Positions 16,427 to 26,129 of a stretch of 64,000 nt of DNA are shown one piece after another. The position numbers and the translations under genes were made by a program. This DNA is from Streptomyces cellostaticus (GTDB lineage: Bacteria; Actinomycetota; Actinomycetes; Streptomycetales; Streptomycetaceae): the NCBI RefSeq assembly GCF_023630175.1, contig NZ_JALLIN010000006.1, forward strand, positions 62,001-126,000. Reading direction: 5' to 3'. The notes below the pieces were generated by a model. The model searched no databases. It was not told the origin of the DNA and saw only the letters and a program-made list of their open reading frames with translations. Position 1 is the first letter of the stretch. The number at the start of each line of letters is the position of its first letter.

Positions 16427-17308
16427 ATGGGCCAGCCCGAAATCCGGCTGGGCGGCGTCGAATCGGAGAACCATCCGTGGAAGATCCGCCTCGTCGAGCA
16501 TCCGAAGCGCTCTGAGTCGTCACACTTCCGGGCCGCGAAAGCGACGGCCCGCAAGATCCTCCACGCCGTGGACGACGCCGACCTGCCCTACGGGCCCCGG
16601 CCCCTGGAGGCGAGATTGGGGCCGGCGAGCGCCGAGCGGTGGGAGATGCACCACGGCGGCAGCCTGTGGGTCAAGGGGACCCGCGGGTGGCTCATGTACC
16701 GCGCTCGGGTCGGCATCGAGTGGAGCATGCAGTTCTGCGCCGATCCGGCGAAGGTCGACCGGCTCCGGCAGAACGCCGCCGAACTGGTCGACGCCTTCCC
16801 GCTCACGCTGCCCGCCCTCGCGGAACTGGGCTACGAGCGGGCCGAGGACCTGTTGCGCACGCCCATCGAGGACGCCGACGCCGTCGAGGCGTGGACGGAC
16901 TCGCTGTTCAACTCCTGCGTGCCCCTGAGCCACGGCAACCACCAGGGCGTCCTGCCCGGTGTGCCCGGCGAGCACCACTACCCCTGGCCGGTCAAGGGAG
17001 CGGACTTCATCCGGTACGACGACTTCCAGCTGTGGGTGACCCTGCCCGACGGCACCCACGGCGCGGTCGCACCGGTGGACCGGCGAGGCTCGGGGGACGG
17101 GCACGTCAGGCTGTCCTTCGTGCCCGAGGGAAGCGTGGCCGCCCCCGTGGTGACGGAGGCTCAGGACCGTGGGCTGATGGCCGTTCTGCCGGCCGACAGC
17201 GACGTGGCCCTGCAGGCGTTCGCCCAGCAGGTCCCTCCGGGCCGGCGTACGGCCTCCGGTCCACTGTCGCCCCGCGCCCGACGGGTCGGCCGCCACACCA
17301 CCGGTTGA
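16427..17308 (+). CDS. hypothetical protein, 293 aa
   Basis: A soluble protein with no signal peptide or membrane segment. The pattern 'ENHPWKIRLVEHPKR' near the start and 'GIEWSMQFCADPAKVDRLR' in the middle recalls actinobacterial DUF6424-type proteins, but I am not sure of that assignment. AGGGAGA lies 6 bases before the ATG at 16427. The long in-frame extension upstream to 15974 is low complexity, overlaps the lasso precursor antisense and was not used. It is transcribed away from the lasso operon; a functional link is unproven. Confidence 0.7.
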   Translation: MGQPEIRLGGVESENHPWKIRLVEHPKRSESSHFRAAKATARKILHAVDDADLPYGPRPLEARLGPASAERWEMHHGGSLWVKGTRGWLMYRARVGIEWSMQFCADPAKVDRLRQNAAELVDAFPLTLPALAELGYERAEDLLRTPIEDADAVEAWTDSLFNSCVPLSHGNHQGVLPGVPGEHHYPWPVKGADFIRYDDFQLWVTLPDGTHGAVAPVDRRGSGDGHVRLSFVPEGSVAAPVVTEAQDRGLMAVLPADSDVALQAFAQQVPPGRRTASGPLSPRARRVGRHTTG

Positions 17309-17380
17309 CGGGCCGCTCACCCTGAGACCGCTTCGGGCAGTCGGTCCCACTGCCCGGCCGGTGCCCGAGCCGATGCCTCG

Positions 17381-18016
17381 TCACACTCGCATCGCTTGTG
17401 CGCGCCCGGCGTCGGCGATGCCCTCGTCCTCCAGACAGTGCCGCAGTCGGTCGAGTCCGCGGCGGGTGTGGCTCTTGACCGTGCCCAGCGGCCAGCCGGT
17501 GACGCGGGCGATCTGGGTCTGCGTCAGGTCCTCGTAGTAGGCCAGGTGCAGCACCTGGCGCTGCGGGGTGCTGAGCTGCCGCAGGGCCCGGCCGACGACC
17601 ATACGGTCCAGCGCGGCCTCCGGCTCGCCGGTGTCGTCGCGGCTCTGGGCCGGAGGCTGTTCCGCGGCCGCCGCGACGAGGCGCGCGCGGCGGGCGCGGG
17701 CTGCCATCGCGTCGGCCACCTTGCGCCGGGTGATGCCCACCAGCCAGGCGGCCGGCGTCCCGCGCTCCGGCGTGTACCCGTGCCGGCCTCGCCAGGCGTC
17801 GGCGAACACCTGCTGGGCCACGTCCTCGGCGTCCCGCGCGTCGCCGAGCGCCTGCTGGGCCAGTCCGTGGACCAGCCCGCCCCACCGGCGGTGGATCTCG
17901 TACCAGGACGCGTCGTCGGCGGCCGGGGTGAGGCCGTCCCCGGCCGCCGGTGAGGGGTGGGCGGGGCGGGGCCCGGCGGTGACGACGGAGCCCGTTCCGG
18001 CGGCGGTACAGTCCAT
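17381..18016 (-). CDS. litS: ECF-type RNA polymerase sigma factor, LitS-like, 211 aa
   Basis: Region sigma-2 lies about residues 38-100 ('GLVHGLAQQALGDARDAEDVAQ') and region sigma-4 about 135-195 ('LRQLSTPQRQVLHLAYYEDL', 'GWPLGTVKSHTRRGL'). I chose ATG at 18016 because GAGGAGAG lies 7 bases upstream; the GTG at 18022 is too close to it. The gene is divergent from the LitR gene and adjacent to the crt cluster, the arrangement described for light-induced carotenogenesis in Streptomyces coelicolor, where LitS drives the crt promoters. The name is given on family plus context. Confidence 0.88.
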   Translation of the reverse strand: MDCTAAGTGSVVTAGPRPAHPSPAAGDGLTPAADDASWYEIHRRWGGLVHGLAQQALGDARDAEDVAQQVFADAWRGRHGYTPERGTPAAWLVGITRRKVADAMAARARRARLVAAAAEQPPAQSRDDTGEPEAALDRMVVGRALRQLSTPQRQVLHLAYYEDLTQTQIARVTGWPLGTVKSHTRRGLDRLRHCLEDEGIADAGRAQAMRV

Positions 18017-18164
18017 GACCACGTCTCTCCTCGTGAGCCCGGTGTGCGCCGCCGGTGTCCCGGGACGCCCCTTTGGCCGACGGCCCGGCCCCGGTTGTCC
18101 ACCGTGTCCGGGTCCTGCGCCGTCCGGATGTCCAGCCTGCGCCGGACGCCTCGGCCCTCACAAC

Positions 18165-18191
18165 TCGCATCGATATCGCATCGAGTAGCCT
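18165..18191 (+). promoter_or_regulatory. candidate LitR operator and promoter (11-bp direct repeat, -10 TAGCCT)
   Basis: TCGCATCGA occurs at 18165-18173 and again at 18176-18184, an 11-bp period, with a CGATATCG palindrome across the join. TAGCCT at 18186-18191 is a possible -10 that would start transcription at the GTG of litR at 18199. The repeats occupy the -35 region, where a MerR-family regulator could act as repressor. The assignment to LitR is inference from position. Confidence 0.55.
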
Positions 18192-18198
18192 GGGAACC

Positions 18199-19293
18199 GT
18201 GGCGGAAGCGGGAGGAACGGGCCCACGGGCCCTCGGAGCGACGGGGCCGGCGGTCATGGACGACACGGAGGTGGCGGAGGCGGCCGGGCTGACCACGGGC
18301 GCGGTGGCCCGCCGCCTGGGCGTCTCCCCCACGACGCTGCGCTCCTGGGACCGCCGCTACGGGCTGGGGCCCGCCTCCCGGTCGCAGGGGCGGCACCGGC
18401 GATGGAGTCCGCGGGACGTGGCGATGGTCGAGGAGATGTGCCGGCTGGCGGCGGCGGGCGTCGCCCCGGCCGAGGCCGCTCGGGTGGCCCGCTCCACGCA
18501 CGGCGAAGGGGCTGCCTCCCGGACGGCCCCGGCCGTCGGGTCCGCCGGCCCGCCGCCGGCCCAGCCACCGGGGACGTCCGTCCGACGTGGGGGCGCCGGC
18601 GGTGGGCTTCCGCTCGGCGACGTACGCCAGGAGTGCCGGGGGCTGGCCCGGGCGGCGGTGCGGCTGGACGCGCCCGAGCTGGAGAACCGCCTGCTGGACG
18701 CGGTCAGGCAGCACGGGCTGACGACGGCCTGGGAGGAGGTGATGGTGCCCACGCTGCGGGCGGTGGGCCGCAAGTGGGAGTCCTCCGGCGACCGTTACGT
18801 GGAGGTGGAGCACCTGCTGTCCTGGCAGATCTCCACCGCGCTGCGCCGTGCGCCGCTGGTGCTGCCGCGTCCGGTGGATGCCACCGGTACCGAGCCGGTG
18901 GTACTGGCCTGCGCGCCCGGCGAGCAGCACTCGCTGCCGCTGGAGGCGCTGGAGGCGGCGCTGGCCGAGCAGGGCGTGCCCACCCGCATGCTGGGCGCCG
19001 CCGTGCCGGTGGAGGCCCTGCTGGCCTGTGTCCGGCGCACCGGTCCGGTCGCCGTCGTGCTCTGGGCGCAGACCCGGTCGACGGCCTCCGGGCCGCTGGC
19101 CCGGCACGTGGCGGGACTGCAGTGGGGTTCGGCCGGCGCCCGCAGACGGCCCTTCGTACTGCCGGCGGGGCCGGGCTGGGACCGCAGGGCGGCCGGCGAC
19201 TTCCCGCGCTGCGGTGGCCTCCGGGACGCGGTGCGGACGCTGAGCGGCCTGTACGGCGCCGAGGGGCCCGCTCGTCCCGCCGGTCGGGGGTGA
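18199..19293 (+). CDS. litR: MerR-family B12-binding photoreceptor regulator, LitR/CarH-like, 364 aa
   Basis: A MerR helix-turn-helix sits at residues about 30-95 ('GAVARRLGVSPTTLRSWDRRYG'), then a Pro/Ala/Gly-rich linker and a cobalamin-binding module. His244 in 'PGEQHSLPLEAL' is the candidate lower axial ligand. The light-sensing W/EH region reads W193...E204-H205, with ten residues between, one more than the Wx9EH of CarH. Family knowledge: LitR/CarH use adenosylcobalamin to repress carotenoid genes in the dark. GTG at 18199 fits a leaderless transcript from the TAGCCT box; ATG at 18256 is the alternative. It is divergent from litS. Confidence 0.88.
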   Translation: MAEAGGTGPRALGATGPAVMDDTEVAEAAGLTTGAVARRLGVSPTTLRSWDRRYGLGPASRSQGRHRRWSPRDVAMVEEMCRLAAAGVAPAEAARVARSTHGEGAASRTAPAVGSAGPPPAQPPGTSVRRGGAGGGLPLGDVRQECRGLARAAVRLDAPELENRLLDAVRQHGLTTAWEEVMVPTLRAVGRKWESSGDRYVEVEHLLSWQISTALRRAPLVLPRPVDATGTEPVVLACAPGEQHSLPLEALEAALAEQGVPTRMLGAAVPVEALLACVRRTGPVAVVLWAQTRSTASGPLARHVAGLQWGSAGARRRPFVLPAGPGWDRRAAGDFPRCGGLRDAVRTLSGLYGAEGPARPAGRG

Positions 19294-19718
19294 GCGCCGC
19301 GGACCGGCCGCGGGCCACCGGCCCCGGGTCCACTGCGTGTCCGACGCCGCGCGGGGGACACGGTCGGGGACCCGCGTGCACGTCCGTGGCCCTGCGGCAC
19401 CGGGCCGGGCGTACCGCGCGACCCCGCGCGCGGGGCGCGGGGCCGGGGCGGCACGGCGGCCCGCGTCGCCCACCGCGCCGGGCAGGCGGTGCGCACGGCG
19501 GGGAGTACGCGCCGGGCGTCACGCCGGGTGCGTGCCAGGGGGCGGGCACGGGACGGGGCGCGCCCCTGCCTGGCCGGCACGCACGGCCCCTTGCCGGTCG
19601 GCACGCCCGACTCCTGCCCGGCCGTCACCCCCGCGCGGCCCGGCCTGTGCCACCGCGTGCCGGAACGGATCCGGCGCCGGCGCCGTGGGGCTGCGGATCG
19701 GGCGCCGCCGGCAGGTGG
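19294..19718. other. 425-bp convergent spacer, no gene seen
   Basis: This very GC-rich DNA lies between the ends of litR (plus) and crtV (minus). Open frames on both strands are long, but they are arginine/proline-rich shadows of composition without ribosome-binding sites. Several short GC-rich inverted repeats could terminate transcription from both sides, but none stands out. Confidence 0.5.
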
Positions 19719-20729
19719 TCAGCCGGGGAAGCGCCCGGTGGAACGCAACTCCCAGCGCCGTTCGGCGTAGGCCAGGTCGTCGCGCCAGAGGCGGCCCGCC
19801 GCGAACCGCATGACGGGCCGCAGCAGCGGGGCGCTCCGGCGCGCGACGGCGAAGCCGGGGCGTTCGGACGTGGCCACGACCGCCTCCACCACGGCGGTGC
19901 GGGGCCTGCCCCGGCCGTCCGGGCCGAGCGGTGTCGCGTGCGTCTCCACGACCGAGCCCTCCCCTTCGCCACCGGTGATGCGCATGACGACCGTGCGCGG
20001 CCCGGGGGCCGTGAACACGGCGCGGACCGGGACGACGAGGCGGCCGGCGACCTTGAAGGAGACGTCGACCGTGAAGGCGTCCTCGCCTTCCCCCCGTCCC
20101 GGCGAGTCCACGACGGTGAGGTCGACGAAGGAGTACGGGTGGAACCAGGCGCCGTGCCAGGGGTCCAGGCGGTTGGCGACCACGTCGGCCGGCTCGCAGA
20201 CACCCTGCCCGCTGTAGACGGCGGTCAGCGCGCCGTCCACGGCGGGCCGCTCCGGTACCGGCGGCCGGGGTGCGGGTTCCTCCCCTCCGACGTCGTCCAG
20301 CCGCACCCACAGCAGTACCCCGTCGTCGTGCGCGGGCCAGGGCTCCCAGCCGCCGAACGCCCCGCCGTCCAGCGCGAGTCCGTGCCAGTGGCAGACCAGG
20401 GTGCCGCACCGCACCGGGCTGTCCCGCAGCGGTGCGCCCAGGTGCGGGCAGATGCCGGGACCGGCGACGGGACGGCCCCGCGCGTCGCGCCACAGCACGA
20501 CCTCCTGGCCGGCGACGGTCCGGGCGAGCGGGCGGTCCCGGACCAGGTCGCGGGAGGCCCCGACGACGTACCAGTTGCCGCTGGGCCGCTGCTGCGCCCG
20601 CTTGAGCGCGTCCGCGATGAGCGCGGGCCGGGCGTCGCGCCAGGTCGGCCGCTGGCGTTCCCAGGCGACGGGATCGCGCCGCAGGCGCAGCGGCAGACGG
20701 GCCCGGCGGAACGGACGGTCGGACGTCAC
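19719..20729 (-). CDS. crtV: Rieske [2Fe-2S] protein of the carotenoid cluster, CrtV position, 336 aa
   Basis: The Rieske ligands are visible as 'CPHLGAPL' and, about 17 residues later, 'CHWHG' (residues about 95-120). The long C-terminal half has the look of DUF5914-type proteins. In Streptomyces crt clusters the fourth gene after crtE-crtI-crtB is named crtV and was long annotated as a methylesterase; the motifs here argue for an oxygenase-type electron-transfer domain. The GTG start overlaps the crtB stop (GTGA). It is the last gene of the crtEIBV operon. Confidence 0.78.
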   Translation of the reverse strand: MTSDRPFRRARLPLRLRRDPVAWERQRPTWRDARPALIADALKRAQQRPSGNWYVVGASRDLVRDRPLARTVAGQEVVLWRDARGRPVAGPGICPHLGAPLRDSPVRCGTLVCHWHGLALDGGAFGGWEPWPAHDDGVLLWVRLDDVGGEEPAPRPPVPERPAVDGALTAVYSGQGVCEPADVVANRLDPWHGAWFHPYSFVDLTVVDSPGRGEGEDAFTVDVSFKVAGRLVVPVRAVFTAPGPRTVVMRITGGEGEGSVVETHATPLGPDGRGRPRTAVVEAVVATSERPGFAVARRSAPLLRPVMRFAAGRLWRDDLAYAERRWELRSTGRFPG

Positions 20730-21730
20730 GCGGCCTCCTCGCAGGGTGCGGGCGAGTACACGGTGCCGGCGGAACGGCGACGCGCCGTCAGGCGGGCCGC
20801 GGCCACCCGCAGCAGGCCGTCGGCGGCGACCAGCGCGCGGCGCCTGCGGGAGACCGCGGCCCGGCGGTTCAGTACCGCCCAGCCGTCCTCGGCGACGGCG
20901 TCCAGGATGCCGCCGTAGAGCACGAACGCCGTGCGGATGCAGGGCCGGGCGACCGGGTCGAGCATCGGTACACCGGGCGCGGCACGCCGGTAGGCGGCGC
21001 GGGTGAGGTCGGCGAAGGCACGCAGGGCCGCGACGACCCGGCGGCCGGTGCGGCCGTCGTCCCGGCAGCGGCGCAGCAGTTCGCGGTCCACGCCGTGCGC
21101 GGCGAGCAGGTCCTGCGGGAGGTAGACCCGGCCGCGGTCGAGGTCCTCTCCGACGTCCCGCAGGAAGTTGGTGAGCTGGAAGGCGACACCCAGTTCGGCG
21201 GCGTACGGGGCGGCCTCCTCCCGCGGCACGACGGTGCCGAGGACGGGCAGCATCTGGAGGCCGATCACGGCCGCCGAACCGTGCATGTAGCCGCGCAGCG
21301 CCGCGTAGTCGGCGTACTCGGTGACCGTCAGGTCGCTGCGCATGGAGGCCAGGAAGTCGGTGAAGTGACACGGGTCGATGGCGTAGCGGCCGCTGGTGTC
21401 GGCGAGGGCGGTGACCACCGGCTCGGCGCTCGGTCCGCCGGCCAGGCCCCGGGTCAGTTCGGCGCTCAGGCGGTCCAGGGCGGCGGCCCGCCGGGCCGCC
21501 TCGTCGCCGGCGGGGGCGCCGGAGCCGTCCGCCGGCGAGTCGACGATGTCGTCGGCCCAGCGGGCGAAGCCGTACAGGGCGTGCACGGCGGGGCGCCGGT
21601 CGGGGGGCAGCAGACGGGTGGCGAGGAAGTAGGTGCGTCCGTGCCGGGCGTTGAGGTCCCGGCAGTGGGTGTAGGCGGCGCGCAGTCCCGGGTCGGTGAT
21701 GCGAGCGGCGTCCAGCTCGCGGGTGGTCAT
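20726..21730 (-). CDS. crtB: phytoene/squalene synthase family, CrtB, 334 aa
   Basis: Condenses two geranylgeranyl diphosphates to phytoene. The Asp-rich motifs are '[12 protein letters not shown]' (residues about 53-64) and '[20 protein letters not shown]' (about 180-200), both binding Mg-diphosphate. Its ATG overlaps the crtI stop (ATGA) and its stop overlaps crtV, so the four genes are translationally coupled. The length is typical of the family. Confidence 0.93.
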   Translation of the reverse strand: MTTRELDAARITDPGLRAAYTHCRDLNARHGRTYFLATRLLPPDRRPAVHALYGFARWADDIVDSPADGSGAPAGDEAARRAAALDRLSAELTRGLAGGPSAEPVVTALADTSGRYAIDPCHFTDFLASMRSDLTVTEYADYAALRGYMHGSAAVIGLQMLPVLGTVVPREEAAPYAAELGVAFQLTNFLRDVGEDLDRGRVYLPQDLLAAHGVDRELLRRCRDDGRTGRRVVAALRAFADLTRAAYRRAAPGVPMLDPVARPCIRTAFVLYGGILDAVAEDGWAVLNRRAAVSRRRRALVAADGLLRVAAARLTARRRSAGTVYSPAPCEEAA

Positions 21731-23268
21731 GGCCGTACTCCTTCGACGGTCTGCCGGGGGGCCCGGCGGGCGGTGGGGCGGGTGCGGGTGCCGCCGGTGA
21801 CGCGGGCCGCGGCCAGCTTCCCGGACAGCAGTACGGGCGGTACTCCGACGCCGGGGGTGGTGCCGCAGCCGGCGAGGACGGCGTTGGCGGTGCCGCGCAC
21901 CAGGTTGCGCGGACGGAAGGGGCCGGTCTGGGCGAAGGTGTGGGCGGCGGAGAACGGCGTGCCGGCGGCGTGCCCCTGCGCGCTCCAGTCGGCGGGGGTC
22001 ACCAGGCACTCCTCCTCGATGGCGGACGCGATGCCGGCGAGCCCGCGGCGGTCGAGCTCGCGCAGCAGGCTGTCGCGGTAGCGGGCGCCGAGTCCGGGCC
22101 AGTCGGCGCTGCCCGGCCCGATGTCGGTGTTGGGGCAGGGGGCGAGGACGTAGTGCAGGTGCCGGCCCGGCGGGGCCAGGCCGGGATCGGTCGCGGTGGG
22201 CCTGGTGATCAGCAGGGAGGGGTCGCTCATCAGCTCGCCGGTGTGCGTGAGTTCGCGGAAGGTGCGCCGCCAGGCGTGGCCGAAGGAGAGGGTGTGGTGG
22301 GCCAGTTCCGGCCAGGTGCGGTCGCAGCCGGCGTGCAGGATCACCGCCGACGGGGCGTGCCTGAGTCGGGCGGGGCGGCGCGGGGCGCGGCCCAGCAGGC
22401 GGTAGGTCACCGGCAGGTCGGGGGTGAGGACGACGGCGTCGCAGGGGATGCGCTGGTCGTCGGTCACCACGGCGGTGACCCGCTCGCCGGAGCGTTCCAG
22501 GCGGGTCACCCGCTGCCCGTAGTGGAACCGTGCCCCGGCCCCGGCCGCCGCCTCGGCCATGGCCCGGGGCAGGGCGTGCATGCCGCCGCGCGGGAAGTAC
22601 ACCCCGGCGACGGTGTCCATGTAGGCGATCACCGCGTAGGCGGCCATCGCCCGCTCGGGCGGGACACCGGCGTACAGGGCCTGGAAGGAGAAGACGCGGC
22701 GCAGCCGCTCGTCCCGCACGTGGCGGGCGACCTGCGCCTCCCAGCGGCCGAAGCCGCCGAGCGCGGCGAGCCGGACCAGCTCGGGGGTGAGCAGTTGCAG
22801 CGGTGAGTCGAAGTCGGCGTCGAGGAAGCGGCCCCGCTCGGCCCGGTAGAGCCTGCCCAGCCAGTCGCGCAGCCGGCGGTAGCCCGCGGCTTCGGCGCCG
22901 CCGGCGAACCGCTCGACCTCCGCCTCCATCGCCTCGGCGTCGGTGTGCACGTCGAGGGTGCTGCCGTCGGCGAACCGCGCCCGGTAGGCCGGGTGCAGCT
23001 CGATCAGGTCGACGCGGTCGCGCAGTGAGGTGCCGACCGCGGCGAAGGCCTCGTCGGCGATCTCCGGCATGGTGAGCACGGTGGGCCCGGTGTCGACGAG
23101 ATAGCCGCCGAGCTCCATCCGGCCGGCCCGGCCGCCGGGCCGCGGGTCGCTCTCGACGACGGTGACGCGGCGGCCGGCGCCGAGCAGGTGCAGGGCGGCG
23201 GACAGGCCGGCCAGTCCGGCGCCGACCACGACCACGTGGTCCGTGGGTCCCGTGATGGTCCGGGTCAC
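21727..23268 (-). CDS. crtI: phytoene desaturase, CrtI, 513 aa
   Basis: The FAD dinucleotide-binding motif is at the N-terminus ('[21 protein letters not shown]'), and the C-terminal bacterial phytoene dehydrogenase signature is near residue 470 ('[19 protein letters not shown]'). The enzyme introduces double bonds into phytoene to give lycopene. The GTG at 23268 overlaps the crtE stop (GTGA). The longer frame upstream is a shadow of crtE. Second gene of crtEIBV. Confidence 0.93.
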   Translation of the reverse strand: MTRTITGPTDHVVVVGAGLAGLSAALHLLGAGRRVTVVESDPRPGGRAGRMELGGYLVDTGPTVLTMPEIADEAFAAVGTSLRDRVDLIELHPAYRARFADGSTLDVHTDAEAMEAEVERFAGGAEAAGYRRLRDWLGRLYRAERGRFLDADFDSPLQLLTPELVRLAALGGFGRWEAQVARHVRDERLRRVFSFQALYAGVPPERAMAAYAVIAYMDTVAGVYFPRGGMHALPRAMAEAAAGAGARFHYGQRVTRLERSGERVTAVVTDDQRIPCDAVVLTPDLPVTYRLLGRAPRRPARLRHAPSAVILHAGCDRTWPELAHHTLSFGHAWRRTFRELTHTGELMSDPSLLITRPTATDPGLAPPGRHLHYVLAPCPNTDIGPGSADWPGLGARYRDSLLRELDRRGLAGIASAIEEECLVTPADWSAQGHAAGTPFSAAHTFAQTGPFRPRNLVRGTANAVLAGCGTTPGVGVPPVLLSGKLAAARVTGGTRTRPTARRAPRQTVEGVRP

Positions 23269-24530
23269 CGGGCCGCCTCCGTTCCGGTGGCGGCCAGGGC
23301 GGCGGCACGCGGGGCAGCGGCGGGCTCGGGCACCTGGCCGGGCGTGCCGGTGATCTCGCCCAGCAGGCCGCGCAGCCGGGCGGCCGCGCCGGGTTCCAGG
23401 GACGCTTCGCCGAGGTGGCGCAGACAGCGCCGGGTGAGGCGGGCGATCCGCGCCTCGACGTGGTCGCGGGCTCCGGTCGCGACGAGGACCTCGCGTACGT
23501 CCGCCAGGTCGCCCTCGGTGAGGTCGGCGCGGCCCGTCGCGTGGTCGAGCACGCCGAGCGCGTGGTGGTCGCCGGCGGCGGTGGCGAGGGACCGGGCCAC
23601 GGCCAGCGGATAGGTCGGTGTGCCCTCGCGCACGTCGCCGCCGGACGGCTTGCCGGTGACCCGGGGGTCGGCGAAGAGGTCGTCGAGGTCGTCCCGCAAC
23701 TGGAAGGCGAGGCCCGCGCAGCGTCCCGCGCGGCGCAGGGTCCGCACGGTGGGGTCGTCGGCTCCGGCGAGCACCGCGCCCAGTTGCAGGGGCCGTTCCA
23801 CCGTGTACAGGGCGCTCTTGAGGCACGCGGCCCGGATCGACCGGGCCGGGGTGCCGGAGGACACCGCCTGGCCGCGCACGTCGAGGTACTGGCCGGCCAC
23901 CATCTCGGTGCGCAGCACCCGCCACACCCCGTGCAGGCGGTGCGCGGTGTCGCGTGGCAGCCCGGGGTCCAGCAGCAGCCCGGACAGGGCGTCGTCCGCC
24001 CAGGCCAGGGCGAGGTCGCCGGCGAGCACGGCGGTGGAGGCGCCGAGCCGCCGGGCGGCGGGGCCGGGGGTGCTACCGGCGTACTGATCGGCCACGTCGG
24101 CGTGCAGCGCGGGCGCGCCGCGGCGGGTCGGCGCCTGGTCCATCAGGTCGTCGTGGACCAGGGCGCAGGTCTGGAGCAGTTCCAGCGCAGCCGCCGTCCG
24201 CAGCGCCCCGCGCACCTGGGCCGGGTCCCCGCCGCCGCAGGCGCGCAGCGACCACCACAGGAGTCGGGGGCGGATCCGGCGGCCGCCGCGCCGGGTGAAG
24301 CGGGCGGTGCGCTCGGCGACGTCGCGCGCGAACACCGGGTCGAGCCCGTGGCAGCCCGCGAGACGGTCGTCGAGCAGTTCGCGCAGTTCCCGGCCGACGG
24401 CACCCGGTACGTCCTCGTCGACGGCGCGGGCGGCGCGGGCCGGCTCCACCGTGTCGTGGGGGCCGGCCACGGCGGGCGGCCTGCGCGGCGGGTCTGCCGT
24501 GAGACGGCCGATCGCCTGGGTGGAACGCAT
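23265..24530 (-). CDS. crtE: geranylgeranyl diphosphate synthase, CrtE, 421 aa
   Basis: A polyprenyl synthase with the first Asp-rich motif 'VHDDLMD' and second motif 'LRDDLDDLF' in the usual places. It makes the C20 precursor for the pathway. ATG at 24530 has GAGAGGA about 7 bases upstream; the N-terminal 60 residues are a low-conservation extension common in actinobacterial copies. It is the promoter-proximal gene of the minus-strand crt operon and is divergent from crtY. Confidence 0.9.
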   Translation of the reverse strand: MRSTQAIGRLTADPPRRPPAVAGPHDTVEPARAARAVDEDVPGAVGRELRELLDDRLAGCHGLDPVFARDVAERTARFTRRGGRRIRPRLLWWSLRACGGGDPAQVRGALRTAAALELLQTCALVHDDLMDQAPTRRGAPALHADVADQYAGSTPGPAARRLGASTAVLAGDLALAWADDALSGLLLDPGLPRDTAHRLHGVWRVLRTEMVAGQYLDVRGQAVSSGTPARSIRAACLKSALYTVERPLQLGAVLAGADDPTVRTLRRAGRCAGLAFQLRDDLDDLFADPRVTGKPSGGDVREGTPTYPLAVARSLATAAGDHHALGVLDHATGRADLTEGDLADVREVLVATGARDHVEARIARLTRRCLRHLGEASLEPGAAARLRGLLGEITGTPGQVPEPAAAPRAAALAATGTEAAR

Positions 24531-24837
24531 CGCGGATCCTCTCGCCGGTCGGTGGGCCGGACCACCTGTCGGTGAGCCGGCCGAGTCGCGCGGCAGGAGT
24601 GCCGGCACCGGTCGCGCGCGGTGCCGGCGCCGTCGCGACCGGTACGTCGTCGTGACACATTCCGCGCGGGTCGCCCCGCCGGATGCGCCATTCGGTGGAC
24701 ATGCCGGCGCCCCGGGTTCCCACGCGCCCGACACGCTGTGCGCTGCATCCGCCGGGACCGGTGTGCGGGAAGACTGGCCGGATCCGCCGGTCCGCACAGA
24801 GACCGCCGTGGAGACAACCGCCGTGGAGGGAGCCGCC
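24531..24837. promoter_or_regulatory. crtE-crtY divergent promoter region
   Basis: This 307-bp spacer separates the two crt operons and must carry both promoters. From family knowledge these would be read by LitS-containing polymerase. I could not identify a duplicated -35/-10 pair by eye, and no hrdB-type promoter stands out, which fits ECF control without proving it. Confidence 0.45.
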
Positions 24838-26034
24838 GTGGAGGTGGAGTCGGAGGTCGCCGTTGTGGGCGCCGGGGCGGCCGGGCTGTCGCTGGCGCTG
24901 CGGCTCGCCCGTCCGCCCGCGGGTGGGCGGGCGGTGCCGGCGGTGCTGCTGGCGGCGCCGCCTGGGCCGTTCCGCGCGGCGCCGCGCACCTGGTGCTTCT
25001 GGGAGGCGGGCGCGGGGCCGTACGAGGAGGCGCTGACGGCCTCCTGGCGGCGGCTGCGGGTGCGTTCCGGTGACGGGCGGACGGTGGACGCCGCCATCGA
25101 GCCGCTGCGCTACAAGATGCTGCGTTCCGACGCGCTGGAGGGCCTCGCCGGCCGGGTGCTCGGGACGAGCCCGTGGGTGACGACGGTGGAGGCCGTCGCC
25201 GAACGGGTCGAGTCCGCGCCCGGTGGCGCGGTGGTGCACGCCCGCCGGGCCGACGGCGGCCGGGTGACGGTGCGCGCCCGCTGGGTGTTCGACTCACGGC
25301 CGCCCGAGCGGCTGCCACCGGCCCGCACCACGTTGCTGCAGCACTTCCGCGGCTGGTTCGTGCGCACCCGCCGACCGGTGTTCGATCCCGCTGTCGTGGA
25401 GCTGATGGACTTCCGCACCCCGCAGCCCGCGCACGGGCTGTCCTTCGGTTACGTGCTGCCGACCGGCCCCCGGGAGGCGCTGGTGGAGTACACCGAGTTC
25501 TCCCGCGGCCCGCTGGGCCGGGACGCGTACGACCGGGCGCTGCGGCACTACGTCACGGGTGTCCTGGGCGCGGGCGACCACGAGGTGCTGGACTTCGAAC
25601 AGGGTGTGATCCCGATGACGGACGCGCACTTCCCCCGGCGGAGCGCGGCGTCCGTGTTCCGCATCGGGTCCGCGGCCGGCGCCACCCGTCCCGCGACCGG
25701 CTACACGTTCAGCGCCGTCCAGCGCCAGACCGGCGCCGTGGCCGACGCCCTGCACGCCGGGCGCCGTCCCGTACCGCCGCGTCCCCACTCGGCCCGCTCC
25801 CGGCTCATGGACGCGGTGCTGCTGCACGCCCTCGACCGGGGCCGGGTGGACGGACCGGCCTTCTTCACCCGCCTGTTCACCCAGGTGCCCGCACCCCGCC
25901 TGCTGCGTTTCCTGGACGGGCGCACGGGCCTCGCGGAGGACCTGTCCATCGGGCTGCACGTGCCCGTCCCCGCGATGCTCGGCTCGGCCCTGGCCCTGCC
26001 GTTCGTCCCGCGCCGGAGCGCCCCGGTCTCCTGA
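24838..26034 (+). CDS. crtY: lycopene beta-cyclase, CrtY, 398 aa
   Basis: The FAD-binding N-terminus 'VAVVGAGAAGLSLALRLARP' and 'RTWCFWE' are typical of CrtY cyclases, which close the beta-ionone rings of lycopene to give beta-carotene. Further motifs are 'DFRTPQPAHGLSFGYVLP' and 'IGSAAGATRPATGYTFSAVQ'. Several in-frame GTGs occur (24808, 24823, 24838). GGAGGGA six bases before 24838 decides the start. First gene of the crtYTU operon. Confidence 0.9.
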   Translation: MEVESEVAVVGAGAAGLSLALRLARPPAGGRAVPAVLLAAPPGPFRAAPRTWCFWEAGAGPYEEALTASWRRLRVRSGDGRTVDAAIEPLRYKMLRSDALEGLAGRVLGTSPWVTTVEAVAERVESAPGGAVVHARRADGGRVTVRARWVFDSRPPERLPPARTTLLQHFRGWFVRTRRPVFDPAVVELMDFRTPQPAHGLSFGYVLPTGPREALVEYTEFSRGPLGRDAYDRALRHYVTGVLGAGDHEVLDFEQGVIPMTDAHFPRRSAASVFRIGSAAGATRPATGYTFSAVQRQTGAVADALHAGRRPVPPRPHSARSRLMDAVLLHALDRGRVDGPAFFTRLFTQVPAPRLLRFLDGRTGLAEDLSIGLHVPVPAMLGSALALPFVPRRSAPVS

Positions 26035-26129
26035 CCCGCCACCACCGGAGCCCGCCACCAGGGCCCGCCCGCCCCCCGACTCGCACGACACCGACGATCC
26101 CGTACCCGACGACCTCTGACGGAGATGGC

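Noticed and set aside
20726-23308. Single 860-aa frame covering crtB and beyond
   Set aside because: Its N-terminal half is a shadow of crtI; the true crtB start is ATG 21730, overlapping the crtI stop.
24531-24837. Additional small gene in the crtE-crtY spacer
   Set aside because: Open frames there are extensions of crtE or crtY without ribosome-binding sites; the spacer is better read as a divergent promoter.
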